Positions 47,568 through 57,878 of a stretch of DNA of 64,000 bases are shown one piece after another (position 1 is the first letter of the stretch; every line of letters begins with the position of its first letter). The position numbers and the translations under genes are program-made. The notes beneath the pieces were generated by a model. That model ran no database searches. It had not been told where the DNA came from and saw only the letters and a list, made by a program, of their open reading frames with translations. Source of the stretch: an uncultured Pelagibacteraceae bacterium (GTDB lineage: Bacteria; Pseudomonadota; Alphaproteobacteria; Pelagibacterales; Pelagibacteraceae); contig CACEOY010000006.1 of the NCBI GenBank assembly GCA_902561155.1, positions 1-64,000 of the forward strand, in the 5' to 3' direction.

Positions 47568-48775
47568 GAAGGGTAGTAATTACGGGTCTTGGTATAGTAT
47601 CTTGTCTTGGTAATAATCAAGAAGAAGTCAATCAATCCTTAATAAATTCAAAATCAGGCATTTCCTACGCTGACGAATACAAAGAGCATAATCTTAAAAG
47701 TCATGTGCACGGTAAACCAAATATTAAACTTTCAGATTATGTAGATAGAAAAACAATTAGATTCATGGGGTCTGGTTCAGCTTATAATTATATTGCGATG
47801 AAGGAAGCAATTTCAGACTCTGGTTTAAAAGAAAACGAGGTAAGTAACTTTAAAACTGGAATAATTATGGGTTCAGGTGGTCCATCTATTGAAAATGTAA
47901 TTCTCGCTGCTGATAAAACTAGAGCTAAAACTCCAAAATTAATGGGTCCATTTATTGTACCTAGAACAATGGGTAGCACAGCTTCTGCCACACTCGCAGT
48001 ACCATTTAAAATTAAAGGAACAAATTATACAATGAGTTCTGCCTGTGCAACTAGCGGACACTGTATTGGAAATGCAATGGAATTAATTCAAATTGGAAAA
48101 CAAGACATTATATTTGCAGGTGGAAGTGAAGAGGTCCATTGGGCAATGACTGCTATGTTTGATGCTATGACTGCTTTATCCTCAAAATATAATGATAAAC
48201 CTGAAACTGCTTCACGGGCTTATGATAAAACTAGGGATGGATTTGTTATTGCTGGAGGAGCTGGAGTATTAGTGCTAGAAGAATATGAGCATGCGAAAGC
48301 CAGAGGAGCAAAAATTTATGCTGAGTTAACTGGCTATGGTGCAACATCTGATGGTTATGACATGGTTGCCCCATCTGGTGAAGGCGCTGTAAGATGTATG
48401 CAAATGGCCATGGCTACAGCTAGAAACAAAATTGACTATATAAATACACACGGAACATCAACCCCTGTAGGAGATATTACAGAGCTCAATGCAGTTCAAA
48501 AGACTTTCGGAGAAAAGATTCCAAAAATTAGCTCTACAAAGTCTTTATCGGGACACCCTTTAGGAGCCGCATCGGTGCATGAAGCGATTTATTGTCTAAT
48601 TATGATGAAAAATAATTTTATTGCTGGTTCTGCCAATATAAATGAAATGGATGAAGAGGCAAAAAAATTCCCTATAGTTACAAAAACTGAAAAAGGGGCT
48701 AAGCTCAATACTGTAATGTCTAACAGCTTTGGTTTTGGAGGCACAAACGCTGCTTTGATTTTTGAGAAATTATAA
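47564..48775 (+). CDS. fabB: 3-oxoacyl-ACP synthase I
   Basis: A 403-residue condensing enzyme with the Cys-His-His triad: C161 in SSACATSGH, the histidines in [11 protein letters not shown] and in [12 protein letters not shown]. The C-terminal [14 protein letters not shown] is standard. Placement directly after fabA marks it as the FabB type, which elongates the cis-unsaturated intermediate. The ATGA overlap with fabA implies translational coupling. Confidence 0.95.
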   Translation: MRRVVITGLGIVSCLGNNQEEVNQSLINSKSGISYADEYKEHNLKSHVHGKPNIKLSDYVDRKTIRFMGSGSAYNYIAMKEAISDSGLKENEVSNFKTGIIMGSGGPSIENVILAADKTRAKTPKLMGPFIVPRTMGSTASATLAVPFKIKGTNYTMSSACATSGHCIGNAMELIQIGKQDIIFAGGSEEVHWAMTAMFDAMTALSSKYNDKPETASRAYDKTRDGFVIAGGAGVLVLEEYEHAKARGAKIYAELTGYGATSDGYDMVAPSGEGAVRCMQMAMATARNKIDYINTHGTSTPVGDITELNAVQKTFGEKIPKISSTKSLSGHPLGAASVHEAIYCLIMMKNNFIAGSANINEMDEEAKKFPIVTKTEKGAKLNTVMSNSFGFGGTNAALIFEKL

Positions 48776-48777
48776 TT

Positions 48778-49563
48778 ATGAGTTTAATGAAAGGTAAAAG
48801 AGGATTGGTAATGGGAGTTGCAAATGATAGGTCAATTGCATGGGGAATTTCTCAGAAACTTGCAGAGGCTGGTGCTGAATTAGCTTTTACATATTTAGGA
48901 GATGCCTTAAAAAAGAGAGTTATACCTTTGGCTGAAAAACTTAATTCAAAAATTACATTTAGTTGTGATGTTGAAAAAAAAGATGAGGTTATTAAACTTT
49001 TTGAGAATGTAAGGTCTAAATGGGGTGAAATTGACTTCGTAGTTCACGCAGTTGCCTTTTCAGATAAATCAGAATTATCAGGTGAGTATTTAAATACTTC
49101 AAGAGAAAATTTTTTAAAAAGTATGCTTATTTCTTGTTTTTCCTTTACTGAAGTATCAAAAGAAGCATCTAAAATAATGAAAGATGGGGGAAGTTTGTTG
49201 ACTCTTACTTATGAGTCAAACAAAGCAATTCCAAATTATAATGTTATGGGAGTTTGTAAATCTGCTTTAGAGGCAAGTGTAAATTACTTAGCAAGAGATC
49301 TTGGAAAGAAAAAAATTAGAGTTAATGCTATTAGCGCAGGTCCAATTAAAACTTTGGCAGCATCTGCAATAGGAGATGCAAAATTTCTATATAAATGGAA
49401 TGAAGATCATTCTTTTTTAAAAAGAAACGTTGATATTCACGATGTGGGTAATTCAGCGCTTTATTTATTAAGTGATTTAGCTAGTGGTGTTACTGGAGAA
49501 ATACATTACGTTGACGCTGGGTATAACAAAGTTGGAATGCCAGATCCAAAAAATATATCTTAA
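48778..49563 (+). CDS. fabI: Enoyl-ACP reductase (NADH)
   Basis: A 261-residue short-chain dehydrogenase of the FabI type. The cofactor loop is VMGVANDRSIAWGISQ (about residues 11-26), and the catalytic tyrosine and lysine are in NYNVMGVCKSALEASV (spacing Y-x6-K). AISAGPIKTLAASAIG forms the substrate-binding loop. It carries out the last reduction of each fatty acid elongation cycle. It closes the fab operon, 2 nt after fabB. Confidence 0.95.
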   Translation: MSLMKGKRGLVMGVANDRSIAWGISQKLAEAGAELAFTYLGDALKKRVIPLAEKLNSKITFSCDVEKKDEVIKLFENVRSKWGEIDFVVHAVAFSDKSELSGEYLNTSRENFLKSMLISCFSFTEVSKEASKIMKDGGSLLTLTYESNKAIPNYNVMGVCKSALEASVNYLARDLGKKKIRVNAISAGPIKTLAASAIGDAKFLYKWNEDHSFLKRNVDIHDVGNSALYLLSDLASGVTGEIHYVDAGYNKVGMPDPKNIS

Positions 49564-49640
49564 CTTGCGAAAATCACATTACTAATTTGCATAAATAGAA
49601 AAACCAAAAAAAATAAAAAAGATTAAAAATAAAGGTTAGA

Positions 49641-50156
49641 ATGAAAGATTTAAATAAAAAGTTTAAAGAGAAATTTGAAAACTTCTTTGATTGGATAAAA
49701 GGAGCAGAGCTTGTTGAACTTAAGTCGTGTAATCCTAATGAAGATCCAATTCGACCAGAGCTTAATAATGATTTTAGGACTAGTTATGGTCGTAAAATAT
49801 ATGGTGTGAAGTATAAAAATGAAATTTGTGCAATAATGTGCTTCGGTTTTACAAATGAAATACCTAAGTCTGTAAATGAATTGGATTTAATGACAAAAGA
49901 TGCACACTTACAAAGTATTAGAAGAGATCAAAAAGTTGGTAAAATAGCTATAGCTTACACTGTTTGGTCTAAAAAAAAAGGTGGAGGTAAGCTTATTGTA
50001 AAAGAGGTTTTTAAAAAAATTAAAAAATCTAATCACTTAAACAGATTAGTAACTCTTTCTCCATTGACTGATATGGCTAGAAATTTTCACTTAAGAAATG
50101 GAGCTATTGAGCTTCAAGTCAACAAAGAAACTCAAAATTTTGAGTACAAAATTTAA
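49641..50156 (+). CDS. Uncharacterised protein, possible GNAT-like fold
   Basis: A 171-residue soluble protein I cannot assign firmly. The middle has alternating strands (KIYGVKYKNEICAIMCFGF, about 50-68). The C-terminal half shows GKIAIAYTVWSKKKGGGKLI and LVTLSPLTDMARNFHLRNGA, which looks like the acetyl-CoA-binding helix and last strands of GNAT acetyltransferases; similar marine bacterial and phage proteins come to mind, unverified. It lies 77 nt after fabI and converges on pnp with 5 nt between. An AAAGG ribosome site precedes the ATG. Confidence 0.6.
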   Translation: MKDLNKKFKEKFENFFDWIKGAELVELKSCNPNEDPIRPELNNDFRTSYGRKIYGVKYKNEICAIMCFGFTNEIPKSVNELDLMTKDAHLQSIRRDQKVGKIAIAYTVWSKKKGGGKLIVKEVFKKIKKSNHLNRLVTLSPLTDMARNFHLRNGAIELQVNKETQNFEYKI

Positions 50157-50161
50157 ATAAT

Positions 50162-52234
50162 TTAAGCTACAGCTTGTTTAATGGAAAGTTTAACTTTACC
50201 TCTATCGAAACCAAGAACTTTGACTGATACCTCATCACCTTCTTTTACTACATCTGTCACCTTGGCTACCCTTTTGCCTGCAAGTTCAGAAATATGAACT
50301 AGACCATCTTGTTTCCCGAGAAAATTTACAAACGCTCCAAATTCCATAATTTTAACCACTTTGCCTTTATAAATTTTACCCACCTCAGGTTTCGCTATCA
50401 AACCTTTAATAATCTCAATAGCAGAGTTTCTTGATTTTTCATCAGGAGCAGCAACAGTCACTTCTCCTGTGTCCTTAACATCAACTTTTGCCCCAGATTT
50501 TTCAACTATTTCTCTAATAGTTGCGCCACCTTTTCCAATTACTGTCGCAATTTCTTTTTTATCGACTATTATTGTTTCTATCTTAGGTGTGTGTTTTGAA
50601 AATTCTTTTCTTGATGTTTTAATTGCTTTACTCATTTCACCTAAAATATGTTCTCTACCCTCTTTTGCTTGATTTAAAGCTTGCTCCATTATCTCAAAAG
50701 TAATTCCGGTTATCTTTATATCCATTTGCAAAGATGTAATACCGTCTTTAGTTCCCGCTACTTTAAAATCCATATCACCCAAATGGTCCTCATCTCCTAA
50801 AATATCTGACAAAACTGAAAACTTTTCTCCCTCTTTAATTAAGCCCATAGCTATTCCTGCTACTGGTTCTTTAATAGGCACTCCCGCATCCATAAGTGAT
50901 AAGGATGTTCCACACACTGTTGCCATTGAAGAAGAACCGTTTGACTCTGTTATTTCAGATACAACTCTTAAAGTATAAGGAAAGTTCTCTTTTAGAGGCA
51001 ATGATGAGTTAATAGCTCTCCAGGCAAGTTTACCATGACCTATTTCTCTTCTACCAGTACCAATTCTTCCGCATTCACCAACTGAAAAAGGAGGAAAATT
51101 ATAGTGCAACATGAAGCTTGATCTTTGCATGCCATCTAAACTTTCAAGTCTTTGTTCATCATCTGACATACCTAAAGTTGTTACCACTAGCGCTTGGGTT
51201 TCACCTCTTGTAAATAAAGCTGATCCATGTGTTCTGGGTAAAACACCTACTTCACACTCAATTTTTCTTACATCAGCGAGTCCTCTGCCATCAATTCTTT
51301 TTTTATCTTTTAATATTGCAGTCCTTACAATATCTTTTTCGAGAGATTTTAATTGTGCCATTGCTTGATTCTCTGTGACATTCTCATCATCTTTGAACAT
51401 GTCTTTACATTTAGAGTTTATTTCAGATATAGATGTTGATCTTTTTTTCTTATCAACTTCTTTAAATGCTTTTCTTAGATTGCTTTCAAATTCTTTAGCA
51501 ATTTTTTTCTTAAGTTCAGTATTATCAACTTCTTCGATCTCCCATTTTGGTTTACCAGCTTTCTTTGTCAATTTTTCAATTGACTCAATAATTGGTACAA
51601 ATTTTTCGTGTCCAAATTTTACTGCACCAAGCATTATTTTTTCTGAAAGACCAGAGGTTTCGGACTCTACCATTAATACTGCATCTTTTGTTCCAGCGAC
51701 CACTAAATCTAACTCTGAAGTTTTTAACTCTTCTTGAGACGGATTTAACAAATATTTCCCATCCTTGTATCCTACTCTGCTTGCAGCTATTGGTCCTTGA
51801 AAAGGAAGACCTGAAATACATAATGCAGCTGAAGAGGCAATTATAGATAATATATCTGGTTGATTTTCTCCATCATAAGATAAGACGGTTGGTAATAGTT
51901 GTACCTCATTCATAAAACTTGATGGAAATAAAGGTCTAATAGGTCTGTCGATTAATCTAGAAATTAAAGTCTCAGCCTCAGTTGGTCGGGCTTCTCTTTT
52001 AAAATAACCACCTGGAATTTTTCCAGCAGCATAATATTTTTCCTGATAGTTCACTGATAAAGGAAAATAGTCTTGACCTTCATTAAGTTTTTTTGCGCCA
52101 ACAGCTGTTGCGATAACGACTGTTTCACCTAATTTTGCTATAATAGCTCCATCAGCTTGCCTTGCAACCTTACCAGTTTCTAAAATTAGTTTTTTTCCAC
52201 CAAAATCTATTTCTTCTTTTTGAATTTTAAACAT
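50162..52234 (-). CDS. pnp: Polyribonucleotide nucleotidyltransferase (PNPase)
   Basis: A 690-residue phosphorolytic 3'-5' exoribonuclease. It has two RNase PH domains (about 1-220 and 310-545; the active one includes [19 protein letters not shown] and [17 protein letters not shown]), a KH domain with [12 protein letters not shown] (about 565-576), and an S1 domain (about 618-690; [15 protein letters not shown]). It degrades mRNA and can add 3' tails. It shares one base with rpsO at its start. Confidence 0.96.
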   Translation of the reverse strand: MFKIQKEEIDFGGKKLILETGKVARQADGAIIAKLGETVVIATAVGAKKLNEGQDYFPLSVNYQEKYYAAGKIPGGYFKREARPTEAETLISRLIDRPIRPLFPSSFMNEVQLLPTVLSYDGENQPDILSIIASSAALCISGLPFQGPIAASRVGYKDGKYLLNPSQEELKTSELDLVVAGTKDAVLMVESETSGLSEKIMLGAVKFGHEKFVPIIESIEKLTKKAGKPKWEIEEVDNTELKKKIAKEFESNLRKAFKEVDKKKRSTSISEINSKCKDMFKDDENVTENQAMAQLKSLEKDIVRTAILKDKKRIDGRGLADVRKIECEVGVLPRTHGSALFTRGETQALVVTTLGMSDDEQRLESLDGMQRSSFMLHYNFPPFSVGECGRIGTGRREIGHGKLAWRAINSSLPLKENFPYTLRVVSEITESNGSSSMATVCGTSLSLMDAGVPIKEPVAGIAMGLIKEGEKFSVLSDILGDEDHLGDMDFKVAGTKDGITSLQMDIKITGITFEIMEQALNQAKEGREHILGEMSKAIKTSRKEFSKHTPKIETIIVDKKEIATVIGKGGATIREIVEKSGAKVDVKDTGEVTVAAPDEKSRNSAIEIIKGLIAKPEVGKIYKGKVVKIMEFGAFVNFLGKQDGLVHISELAGKRVAKVTDVVKEGDEVSVKVLGFDRGKVKLSIKQAVA

Positions 52235-52494
52235 TATTTTCTCAAACTTAATTGTTTTATAATTTTTTCATATGAGTCAGGTTTTTTTCTTTTAAGATAA
52301 CTTAATAATTTTTTTCTTTTATTTACTGACTTTGATAAACCAATAGTTGAGTGTTTATCTTTTTTAAATTTTTTAAAGTGTATTGCTAATTTTTCTATTT
52401 TATTGCTAAGCAATCCGATTTGAATTTCAGCTGAGCCTACGTCTGACTTGTTTATAGCAAGTGACTTAATTATATCTTTTTTTGTTTGTTTCAT
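52234..52494 (-). CDS. rpsO: 30S ribosomal protein S15
   Basis: An 86-residue protein with the S15 signature segments: [20 protein letters not shown] (about residues 20-39), [25 protein letters not shown] in parts (about 45-69), and a final helix. It binds the central domain of 16S rRNA. The start codon lies 29 nt inside the end of rbfA, an unusually long overlap, and truB, the gene normally in between, is missing. Confidence 0.95.
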   Translation of the reverse strand: MKQTKKDIIKSLAINKSDVGSAEIQIGLLSNKIEKLAIHFKKFKKDKHSTIGLSKSVNKRKKLLSYLKRKKPDSYEKIIKQLSLRK

Positions 52495-52867
52495 TTTTCT
52501 TATTTTCTTTTATTAATCTTTCAATTTTTTCTGCATATTCAAAAGATTTATCTTCAATAAAGTTGAGTTTTGGAAGAAACTTTAAACTTAGCTTTTTTGA
52601 CAAAGCTTTTCTAACAAGATGTGCGTTATCAGTCAATACACCAACAATTTCTTTCATATCTATACCGCCTAGTGGTATCACATAAACCCTAGCTGTTTTC
52701 AAGTCGGGGGTCATCCTTACTTCAGTAACCGTTATAAATCGCGAATTAAATGATGATATTTTTGTCTCGTTTTTTATAAAAATTTCACCAATGCTCTGCT
52801 TAACAAGTTCTCCAACTCTCAGCTGTCTCTGAGAATACCCTTTATTCGACAAGTCGCTATTAATCAT
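52466..52867 (-). CDS. rbfA: Ribosome-binding factor A
   Basis: A 133-residue protein with the RbfA pattern: SQRQLRVGELVKQSIGEIF at the N-terminus (about 12-30), ITVTEVRMTPDLKTARVYV (about 45-63), and LVRKALSKKLSLKFLPKLNF (about 83-102). It helps mature the 30S subunit and is linked to cold adaptation. It overlaps infB by 4 nt upstream and rpsO by 29 nt downstream. A lysine- and asparagine-rich tail makes up the overlapping part. Confidence 0.93.
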   Translation of the reverse strand: MINSDLSNKGYSQRQLRVGELVKQSIGEIFIKNETKISSFNSRFITVTEVRMTPDLKTARVYVIPLGGIDMKEIVGVLTDNAHLVRKALSKKLSLKFLPKLNFIEDKSFEYAEKIERLIKENKKNETNKKRYN

Positions 52868-55059
52868 ATAGTTCTTTCAATCTTTTCTATTTGGTATGAC
52901 TGTATTATATCTTTCTCTTTAAAATCTATAAAATCCTTCAAGCTTATCCCGCATTCCAAACCATTTTTAACCTCTTTGACTGCATTTTTTTCTCTAAAAA
53001 TACTTAGAATTTCTCCATCATAAACTATTGTGCCATCTCTTACTATTCTAGCTTTTGACTTATTTTGAATTTCTCCCTCAATTACTTTTGATCCAGCTAT
53101 TTGACCAAATTTTGAAACTTTGAATATTTTTTGAACTTCAGCTGAACCAAGAGAAACTTCTTTGATGTCAGGCTCCAAAAGTCCAGATAGTCTTTTTTCA
53201 ATATATTCAATTGCTTCATAAATTATATTGAAATATTTAATTTCTATTTTTTGTTCATCTGAAATCTTTTTTGCCTCTCTGTTAGCTTTCACATTGAAAC
53301 CAATCAATACAGCATCAGATGCTTTTGCAAGTGATACATCTGTTTCGTTTATCATTCCAATTTCTGACAATATAATTTTTGTTTTTACCTCGGGGTGTTC
53401 TATTTTTTCAATCGCCATTTTAAGAGCTTCACTAGAACCATGAACATCGGACTTGATTATAACATTTAGTTCTTCTTGGTCACTTCCCTTGTCAAATATC
53501 GTTGATTTGTCATTTAGAAGAATTTTCTTTTTGGAAGAATTTTCATTTTTAAATTTTGAAATTTCTTTAGCTTTATCTTCATCTTCAGTTACTAAAAATT
53601 CAGCGCCTGCAAAAGCTGTAGCGTTCATGCCTAAAATCTCAACTGGCATTGACGGGTAAGCTTCATTTATAGAAAGTCCATCGTGATTAATCATAGCTCT
53701 AATTTTTCCCCATGTTTTTCCGCAAACAAAGTAGTCACCTTTTTTTAATTTTCCGTTTGATACTAAAATTGTTGATACCGGTCCTTTACCTTTATCAATT
53801 TTTGATTCTATTACCACCCCAGTAGCTTTATCTGAAATTGAAGCTTTCAAATCTAATATTTCTGATTGTAGCAAAATACTTTCTTTAAGTTTATCTAAAT
53901 TAATTTTTTTTAAAGCAGAAACTTCTACAAACAATGTATCACCACTTAGATCTTCAGCTACAAGTTCATATCTCATTAAATCATTTTTTATTTTTGTAAT
54001 GTTTTTGTTTGGTAAATCTGATTTATTAATTGCAACAATTATTGGAACTTTTGCGGCTTTAGCATGATTTATAGCCTCTATTGTTTGTGGTTTAATTCCA
54101 TCGTCAGCTGCTACAACTAATACAACTATATCAGTAATTTTAGAACCTCTAGCTCTCATTTCTGTAAAAGCAGCGTGTCCGGGAGTATCGATAAAAGTGA
54201 TTAATTGATTATTTTCTGCTTTAACTTGATAAGCTCCTATGTGTTGAGTAATCCCACCAAATTCATTTGAAACAACATTTGTTTGTCTAAGCGCGTCAAG
54301 AAGCGAAGTCTTTCCATGATCAACATGTCCCATAATAGTTACTACAGGTGGTCTTTTTTCTATTGCTCCACTCATAGATTTATTTTTATTAATCTCTTCG
54401 GGGTGAGAGTTTTCAATTATTGCCTTGTGACCAAATTCTTTTACAATATATTCAGCGGTGTCTTTATCAATTGAGTGATTTATAGTTGCGATGACTTTCA
54501 TATTTAACAAAAATTTTATAATATCATTAGATTTTTCTGCCATTCTATTTGAAAGTTCTTGAATTGTAATTTGTTCAGGAATTTTTACTTCTTTTATAAC
54601 TTTTTTATATTCCTTTTTGTCTTCTGCCTCGGGACTATTCTTCTTTTCTTTAAGTCTTGCTCTTTTGACCGCTGCTAAACTTCTCTGTTTAATTTCTATT
54701 TCTTCAACATTTAAAGCTCTAGAAACAGTCAATTTAAAATCTCTTTTGTCTATAGGTGTTTTAAGTTTTAACTTACTTTTTCCAGTTGGTTTTTCATCTT
54801 TTTTTATAAATGCTTTGGTGGCTTGTTGTTCTATAAATTTTCTATTGAATTTTTTTCCTTTATTACTTTGATTTTTTAAGTTTTGACTTAAAGAATTGAT
54901 TTTTTTGAAATTCTTTGAAGGTTTGAATGAACTTTTTTTGTCATTTGGTATTGAAAACGATTTTTTGATTTCATTTTTTGATAGGTTATTTGAATCAATT
55001 TTCTTTTTAAAATTTGATGAAATTGTTAATGTTTTTTTCTTTTCTCTCTCTTTATCCAT
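52864..55059 (-). CDS. infB: Translation initiation factor IF-2
   Basis: A 731-residue translational GTPase. The lysine-rich, low-complexity N-terminal region (about 1-150) is shorter than in E. coli. An IF2-N motif ([13 protein letters not shown], about 165-177) follows. The G domain has [14 protein letters not shown] (G1), DTPGHAAF (G3) and NKSDLP (G4), followed by domains II-IV. It delivers initiator tRNA to the 30S subunit. It follows nusA by 3 nt. Confidence 0.96.
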   Translation of the reverse strand: MDKEREKKKTLTISSNFKKKIDSNNLSKNEIKKSFSIPNDKKSSFKPSKNFKKINSLSQNLKNQSNKGKKFNRKFIEQQATKAFIKKDEKPTGKSKLKLKTPIDKRDFKLTVSRALNVEEIEIKQRSLAAVKRARLKEKKNSPEAEDKKEYKKVIKEVKIPEQITIQELSNRMAEKSNDIIKFLLNMKVIATINHSIDKDTAEYIVKEFGHKAIIENSHPEEINKNKSMSGAIEKRPPVVTIMGHVDHGKTSLLDALRQTNVVSNEFGGITQHIGAYQVKAENNQLITFIDTPGHAAFTEMRARGSKITDIVVLVVAADDGIKPQTIEAINHAKAAKVPIIVAINKSDLPNKNITKIKNDLMRYELVAEDLSGDTLFVEVSALKKINLDKLKESILLQSEILDLKASISDKATGVVIESKIDKGKGPVSTILVSNGKLKKGDYFVCGKTWGKIRAMINHDGLSINEAYPSMPVEILGMNATAFAGAEFLVTEDEDKAKEISKFKNENSSKKKILLNDKSTIFDKGSDQEELNVIIKSDVHGSSEALKMAIEKIEHPEVKTKIILSEIGMINETDVSLAKASDAVLIGFNVKANREAKKISDEQKIEIKYFNIIYEAIEYIEKRLSGLLEPDIKEVSLGSAEVQKIFKVSKFGQIAGSKVIEGEIQNKSKARIVRDGTIVYDGEILSIFREKNAVKEVKNGLECGISLKDFIDFKEKDIIQSYQIEKIERTI

Positions 55060-55062
55060 AAC

Positions 55063-56616
55063 TTATTTAAATACAATATTTCTTGCAGACATTATTAGTT
55101 GATCTGCCTCCTCTCTAGTTAAAGAAAACTCTTCTAAATATCCTTGTAACCTTACCTTTTTACCTTTTACTTCGTCATACCCACCAACAAGTTCGTCTGT
55201 TGACAAATCGGCAAAATCAGAGAGTTTTTTAATATTTTTTTGCCCCAATATTACTAACATACCTTGTGTCATCCCTTTTAAATTAATTAATTCTTCTTCC
55301 ACACCTAATTCTTTAAGTCTTTTTCCAACTTCTTCTTTAACTTTTATTAGACTCTCTTTCGATCTTGAAATTAGCTCTTTTGCAGTTTCTTCATCTATAG
55401 CTTCAATTTTAGAAATATCTTCTGCATTGGCTTGGGATATCTCATCAATGCTTTGAAAGCCTTCGGAAACTAATAGCTGCCCTAAAGTTTCATCAACCTC
55501 TAAATTTTTTATTAAAGCTTCTGTTTTTTCTTTAAATTCTGCCTGTCTTCTTTCTGAGTCCTCTTTGTCTGTCAAAATATCAATTTCAAAATTTGTAAGT
55601 TTAGAAGCTAATCTAACGTTTTGACCTCTTCTGCCAATAGCTTTACTTAAATTTTCTTCACTTAAAATAACATCAATTTTTTTGTTAGATTGATCAATTA
55701 GAACCTTTTGTATTTCAGCAGGTGATAAAGACTCTGAAATAAGAGTTGGTAAGTCTTCAGTCCATTTTATAATATCAATTTTTTCACCATGAAGTTCATT
55801 TACAATTGTCTGCACTCTGCTCCCTCTCATTCCAACACATGCGCCTACAGGATCTATAGAAGTATCTTTAGAATAGACGCAAATTTTAGCTCTACTACCA
55901 GGATCTCTAGCAACTGATTTAATTTCAATTATTCCCTCATAAATTTCTGGAACTTCTTGAAAAAAAAGTTTAGCTAAAAATTGAGGATGGGCTCTTGATA
56001 AAAATATTTGATGACCTTTAAGTTCTTTTTTTACTTCGTAACAATATGCCTTAACTCTTTCACCAGTCTTAAGTACTTCTCTTGGAATAAGTTCATCTTT
56101 TTTAATAACTCCTTCCGCCCTTCCCAAGTCAACAATAACGTTGCCGTATTCTAGTCTTTTAATTATTCCACTTAATATAAGTCCTTGTTTATCTATAAAG
56201 TCCTCATACTGTCTATTTTTTTCAGCCTCTCTTACTTTAGAATTTATAACTTGTTTTGCACTTTGCGCCGCTATTCTTCCAAAATCTATTTGGGGAAGGT
56301 CTTCATAAATTTTATCACCTACCTTCAATGTTTCTGATTTATCATTGTTCATAGAATTTGCGTCTGTAAAGGTAATTTCGCGGCTAGGGTCTTCCACAGT
56401 TTCGACTATGTCTAGAACTTTTTGAATACTTATATTGCCAGTTTCCCGATCAATTTTTACAAGAATATTATTGTTCTGACCAAACTTTGTTAAAGCTGCT
56501 TTTTGTATTGCGCTTTCCATTGATCCAATTACGATATCTTTATCAATTGATTTTTCATTAGCTACCGCATCAACTATTCTCAATAATTCAAGTTTGTCCA
56601 ATCCTCTATTTAACAT
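55063..56616 (-). CDS. nusA: Transcription termination/antitermination factor NusA
   Basis: A 517-residue NusA: N-terminal RNA-polymerase-binding domain (about 1-130), S1 domain (about 137-200; GIIKRLEYGNVIVDLG), two KH domains (DPVGACVGMRGSRVQTI near 250 and EENLSKAIGRRGQNVRLAS near 320), and two C-terminal acidic helix-hairpin-helix repeats (about 365-510). It modulates pausing and intrinsic termination. A strong AGGAG ribosome site sits between the T-run of a terminator-like hairpin and the ATG. rimP, which commonly precedes nusA, is absent. Confidence 0.96.
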   Translation of the reverse strand: MLNRGLDKLELLRIVDAVANEKSIDKDIVIGSMESAIQKAALTKFGQNNNILVKIDRETGNISIQKVLDIVETVEDPSREITFTDANSMNNDKSETLKVGDKIYEDLPQIDFGRIAAQSAKQVINSKVREAEKNRQYEDFIDKQGLILSGIIKRLEYGNVIVDLGRAEGVIKKDELIPREVLKTGERVKAYCYEVKKELKGHQIFLSRAHPQFLAKLFFQEVPEIYEGIIEIKSVARDPGSRAKICVYSKDTSIDPVGACVGMRGSRVQTIVNELHGEKIDIIKWTEDLPTLISESLSPAEIQKVLIDQSNKKIDVILSEENLSKAIGRRGQNVRLASKLTNFEIDILTDKEDSERRQAEFKEKTEALIKNLEVDETLGQLLVSEGFQSIDEISQANAEDISKIEAIDEETAKELISRSKESLIKVKEEVGKRLKELGVEEELINLKGMTQGMLVILGQKNIKKLSDFADLSTDELVGGYDEVKGKKVRLQGYLEEFSLTREEADQLIMSARNIVFK

Positions 56617-56629
56617 TTTTAATTCTCCT

Positions 56630-56656
56630 AAAAAAAAATGGGCTAGTGCCCATTTT
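56630..56656 (-). terminator. Intrinsic terminator between metK and nusA, possibly a nusA leader attenuator
   Basis: On the minus strand AAAATGGGC pairs perfectly with GCCCATTTT around an ACTA loop (9 bp), followed by T; the 3' arm plus tail gives nine consecutive T. It lies about 52 nt after the metK stop codon, so it can end the metK transcript. The T-run ends only 13 nt before the nusA ATG, directly against its AGGAG site, so any nusA transcript begun upstream must read through it. Confidence 0.8.
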
Positions 56657-56708
56657 GTAGTTTCAAATTTTTACTTATTATTAAAGAAAAATTAAGGTTT
56701 TTTCAAGA

Positions 56709-57878
56709 TTACACCTTTTTAAAAAATGACGTTTTATCTGTTTTTTCCCAAGAAAATTCACCTTTATTTGTAGGTTTTCTCCCAAAGTGACCGTAGGATG
56801 ATGTAATCTCATAAATTGGCTTATTTAAATTAAGCAATTCTCTTATTCCCCGAGGTGACAAATCAAAATTATCTTTGATAATTTTTTCAACTTTAGATGT
56901 TTTGCTTTGATCTTTGTCTCCTAATTTTACATATATTGATAATGGCTTAGAAACTCCAATTGCATAAGATAGTTGGATCAAACATTTTTCTGTTAAACCA
57001 GATGCTACAATATTTTTTGCTAAATATCTTGAGACGTAGGCTGCCGAGCGATCAACTTTTGTAGGATCTTTGCCTGAGAACGCTCCTCCGCCATGTGGAG
57101 CGGCTCCTCCATAAGTATCAACAATTATTTTTCTTCCGGTTAGACCGGTGTCGCCATCAGGTCCTCCAATTATAAATTGTCCTGTAGGATTAATATAGAT
57201 TTCTGAATTTCGAAGATCACTCAATAATTCTTTCGGTATAGATTTATTTATGTAAGGCAGTATTAGTTGTTTTACCTTTTCTAGGTCCAAATCTTTAGAG
57301 TGTTGTGTTGAAATTACTACCGATGTTACTTTTTTAGGTTTTCCATTTTCATATAGCATTGTTACTTGACTTTTTGAGTCTGGTTCAATCCCTTTTAACT
57401 CTCCTGACTTTCTATCTTGTGCCATTAAGCGTAAGATTTTATGTGAGTAAAATATTGGCGCTGGCATAAAATCATCTGTCTCATTACAAGCGTATCCAAA
57501 CATAATCCCTTGATCTCCAGCACCCTCGTCTTTGTTGTCTTTTGAGTCTACACCCATTGCTATATCAGTTGATTGTTCATGAAGATGGGATTCAATTTTT
57601 GTTTGCTCTTTCCATGAAAAACCCTCCTGGTCATAACCTATATCTTTAATACAATTTCTTACTTTATCTATAATTTCCTCTTTACTAATATTTGGTCCTC
57701 TTATTTCACCTGCTAGAACAACTTTATTAGTAGTTGTTAAAGTTTCACAAGCCACTCGGGCGAAAGGATCTTTGGATAAATAACTGTCTACTACCATATC
57801 AGATATTCTGTCACATACTTTATCAGGGTGGCCTTCAGAAACTGACTCACTAGTAAATAAGTAATTTTTTTCAGTCAT
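56709..57878 (-). CDS. metK: S-adenosylmethionine synthetase
   Basis: A 389-residue MAT. Signatures: [20 protein letters not shown] at the N-terminus (residues 8-27), [12 protein letters not shown] (about 118-129), [21 protein letters not shown] in parts (about 243-263), and the P-loop-like [19 protein letters not shown]. It makes SAM from methionine and ATP. It overlaps the end of lnt by 8 nt, so no SAM riboswitch can precede it here; expression must come from the upstream lnt cluster or from within lnt. Confidence 0.97.
   Translation of the reverse strand: MTEKNYLFTSESVSEGHPDKVCDRISDMVVDSYLSKDPFARVACETLTTTNKVVLAGEIRGPNISKEEIIDKVRNCIKDIGYDQEGFSWKEQTKIESHLHEQSTDIAMGVDSKDNKDEGAGDQGIMFGYACNETDDFMPAPIFYSHKILRLMAQDRKSGELKGIEPDSKSQVTMLYENGKPKKVTSVVISTQHSKDLDLEKVKQLILPYINKSIPKELLSDLRNSEIYINPTGQFIIGGPDGDTGLTGRKIIVDTYGGAAPHGGGAFSGKDPTKVDRSAAYVSRYLAKNIVASGLTEKCLIQLSYAIGVSKPLSIYVKLGDKDQSKTSKVEKIIKDNFDLSPRGIRELLNLNKPIYEITSSYGHFGRKPTNKGEFSWEKTDKTSFFKKV

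Noticed and set aside
50130-50145. Perfect 16-bp palindrome at the end of the unassigned gene, as terminator for pnp
   Set aside because: It is mostly A/T with no GC-rich stem and no T-run on either strand, and it lies in coding sequence.
51375-51846. Several open frames opposite or within pnp
   Set aside because: They lie over conserved PNPase domains, have no ribosome sites and show no family motifs.
57871-57878. SAM-sensing riboswitch upstream of metK
   Set aside because: metK overlaps the end of lnt by 8 nt, so there is no leader to hold an aptamer.
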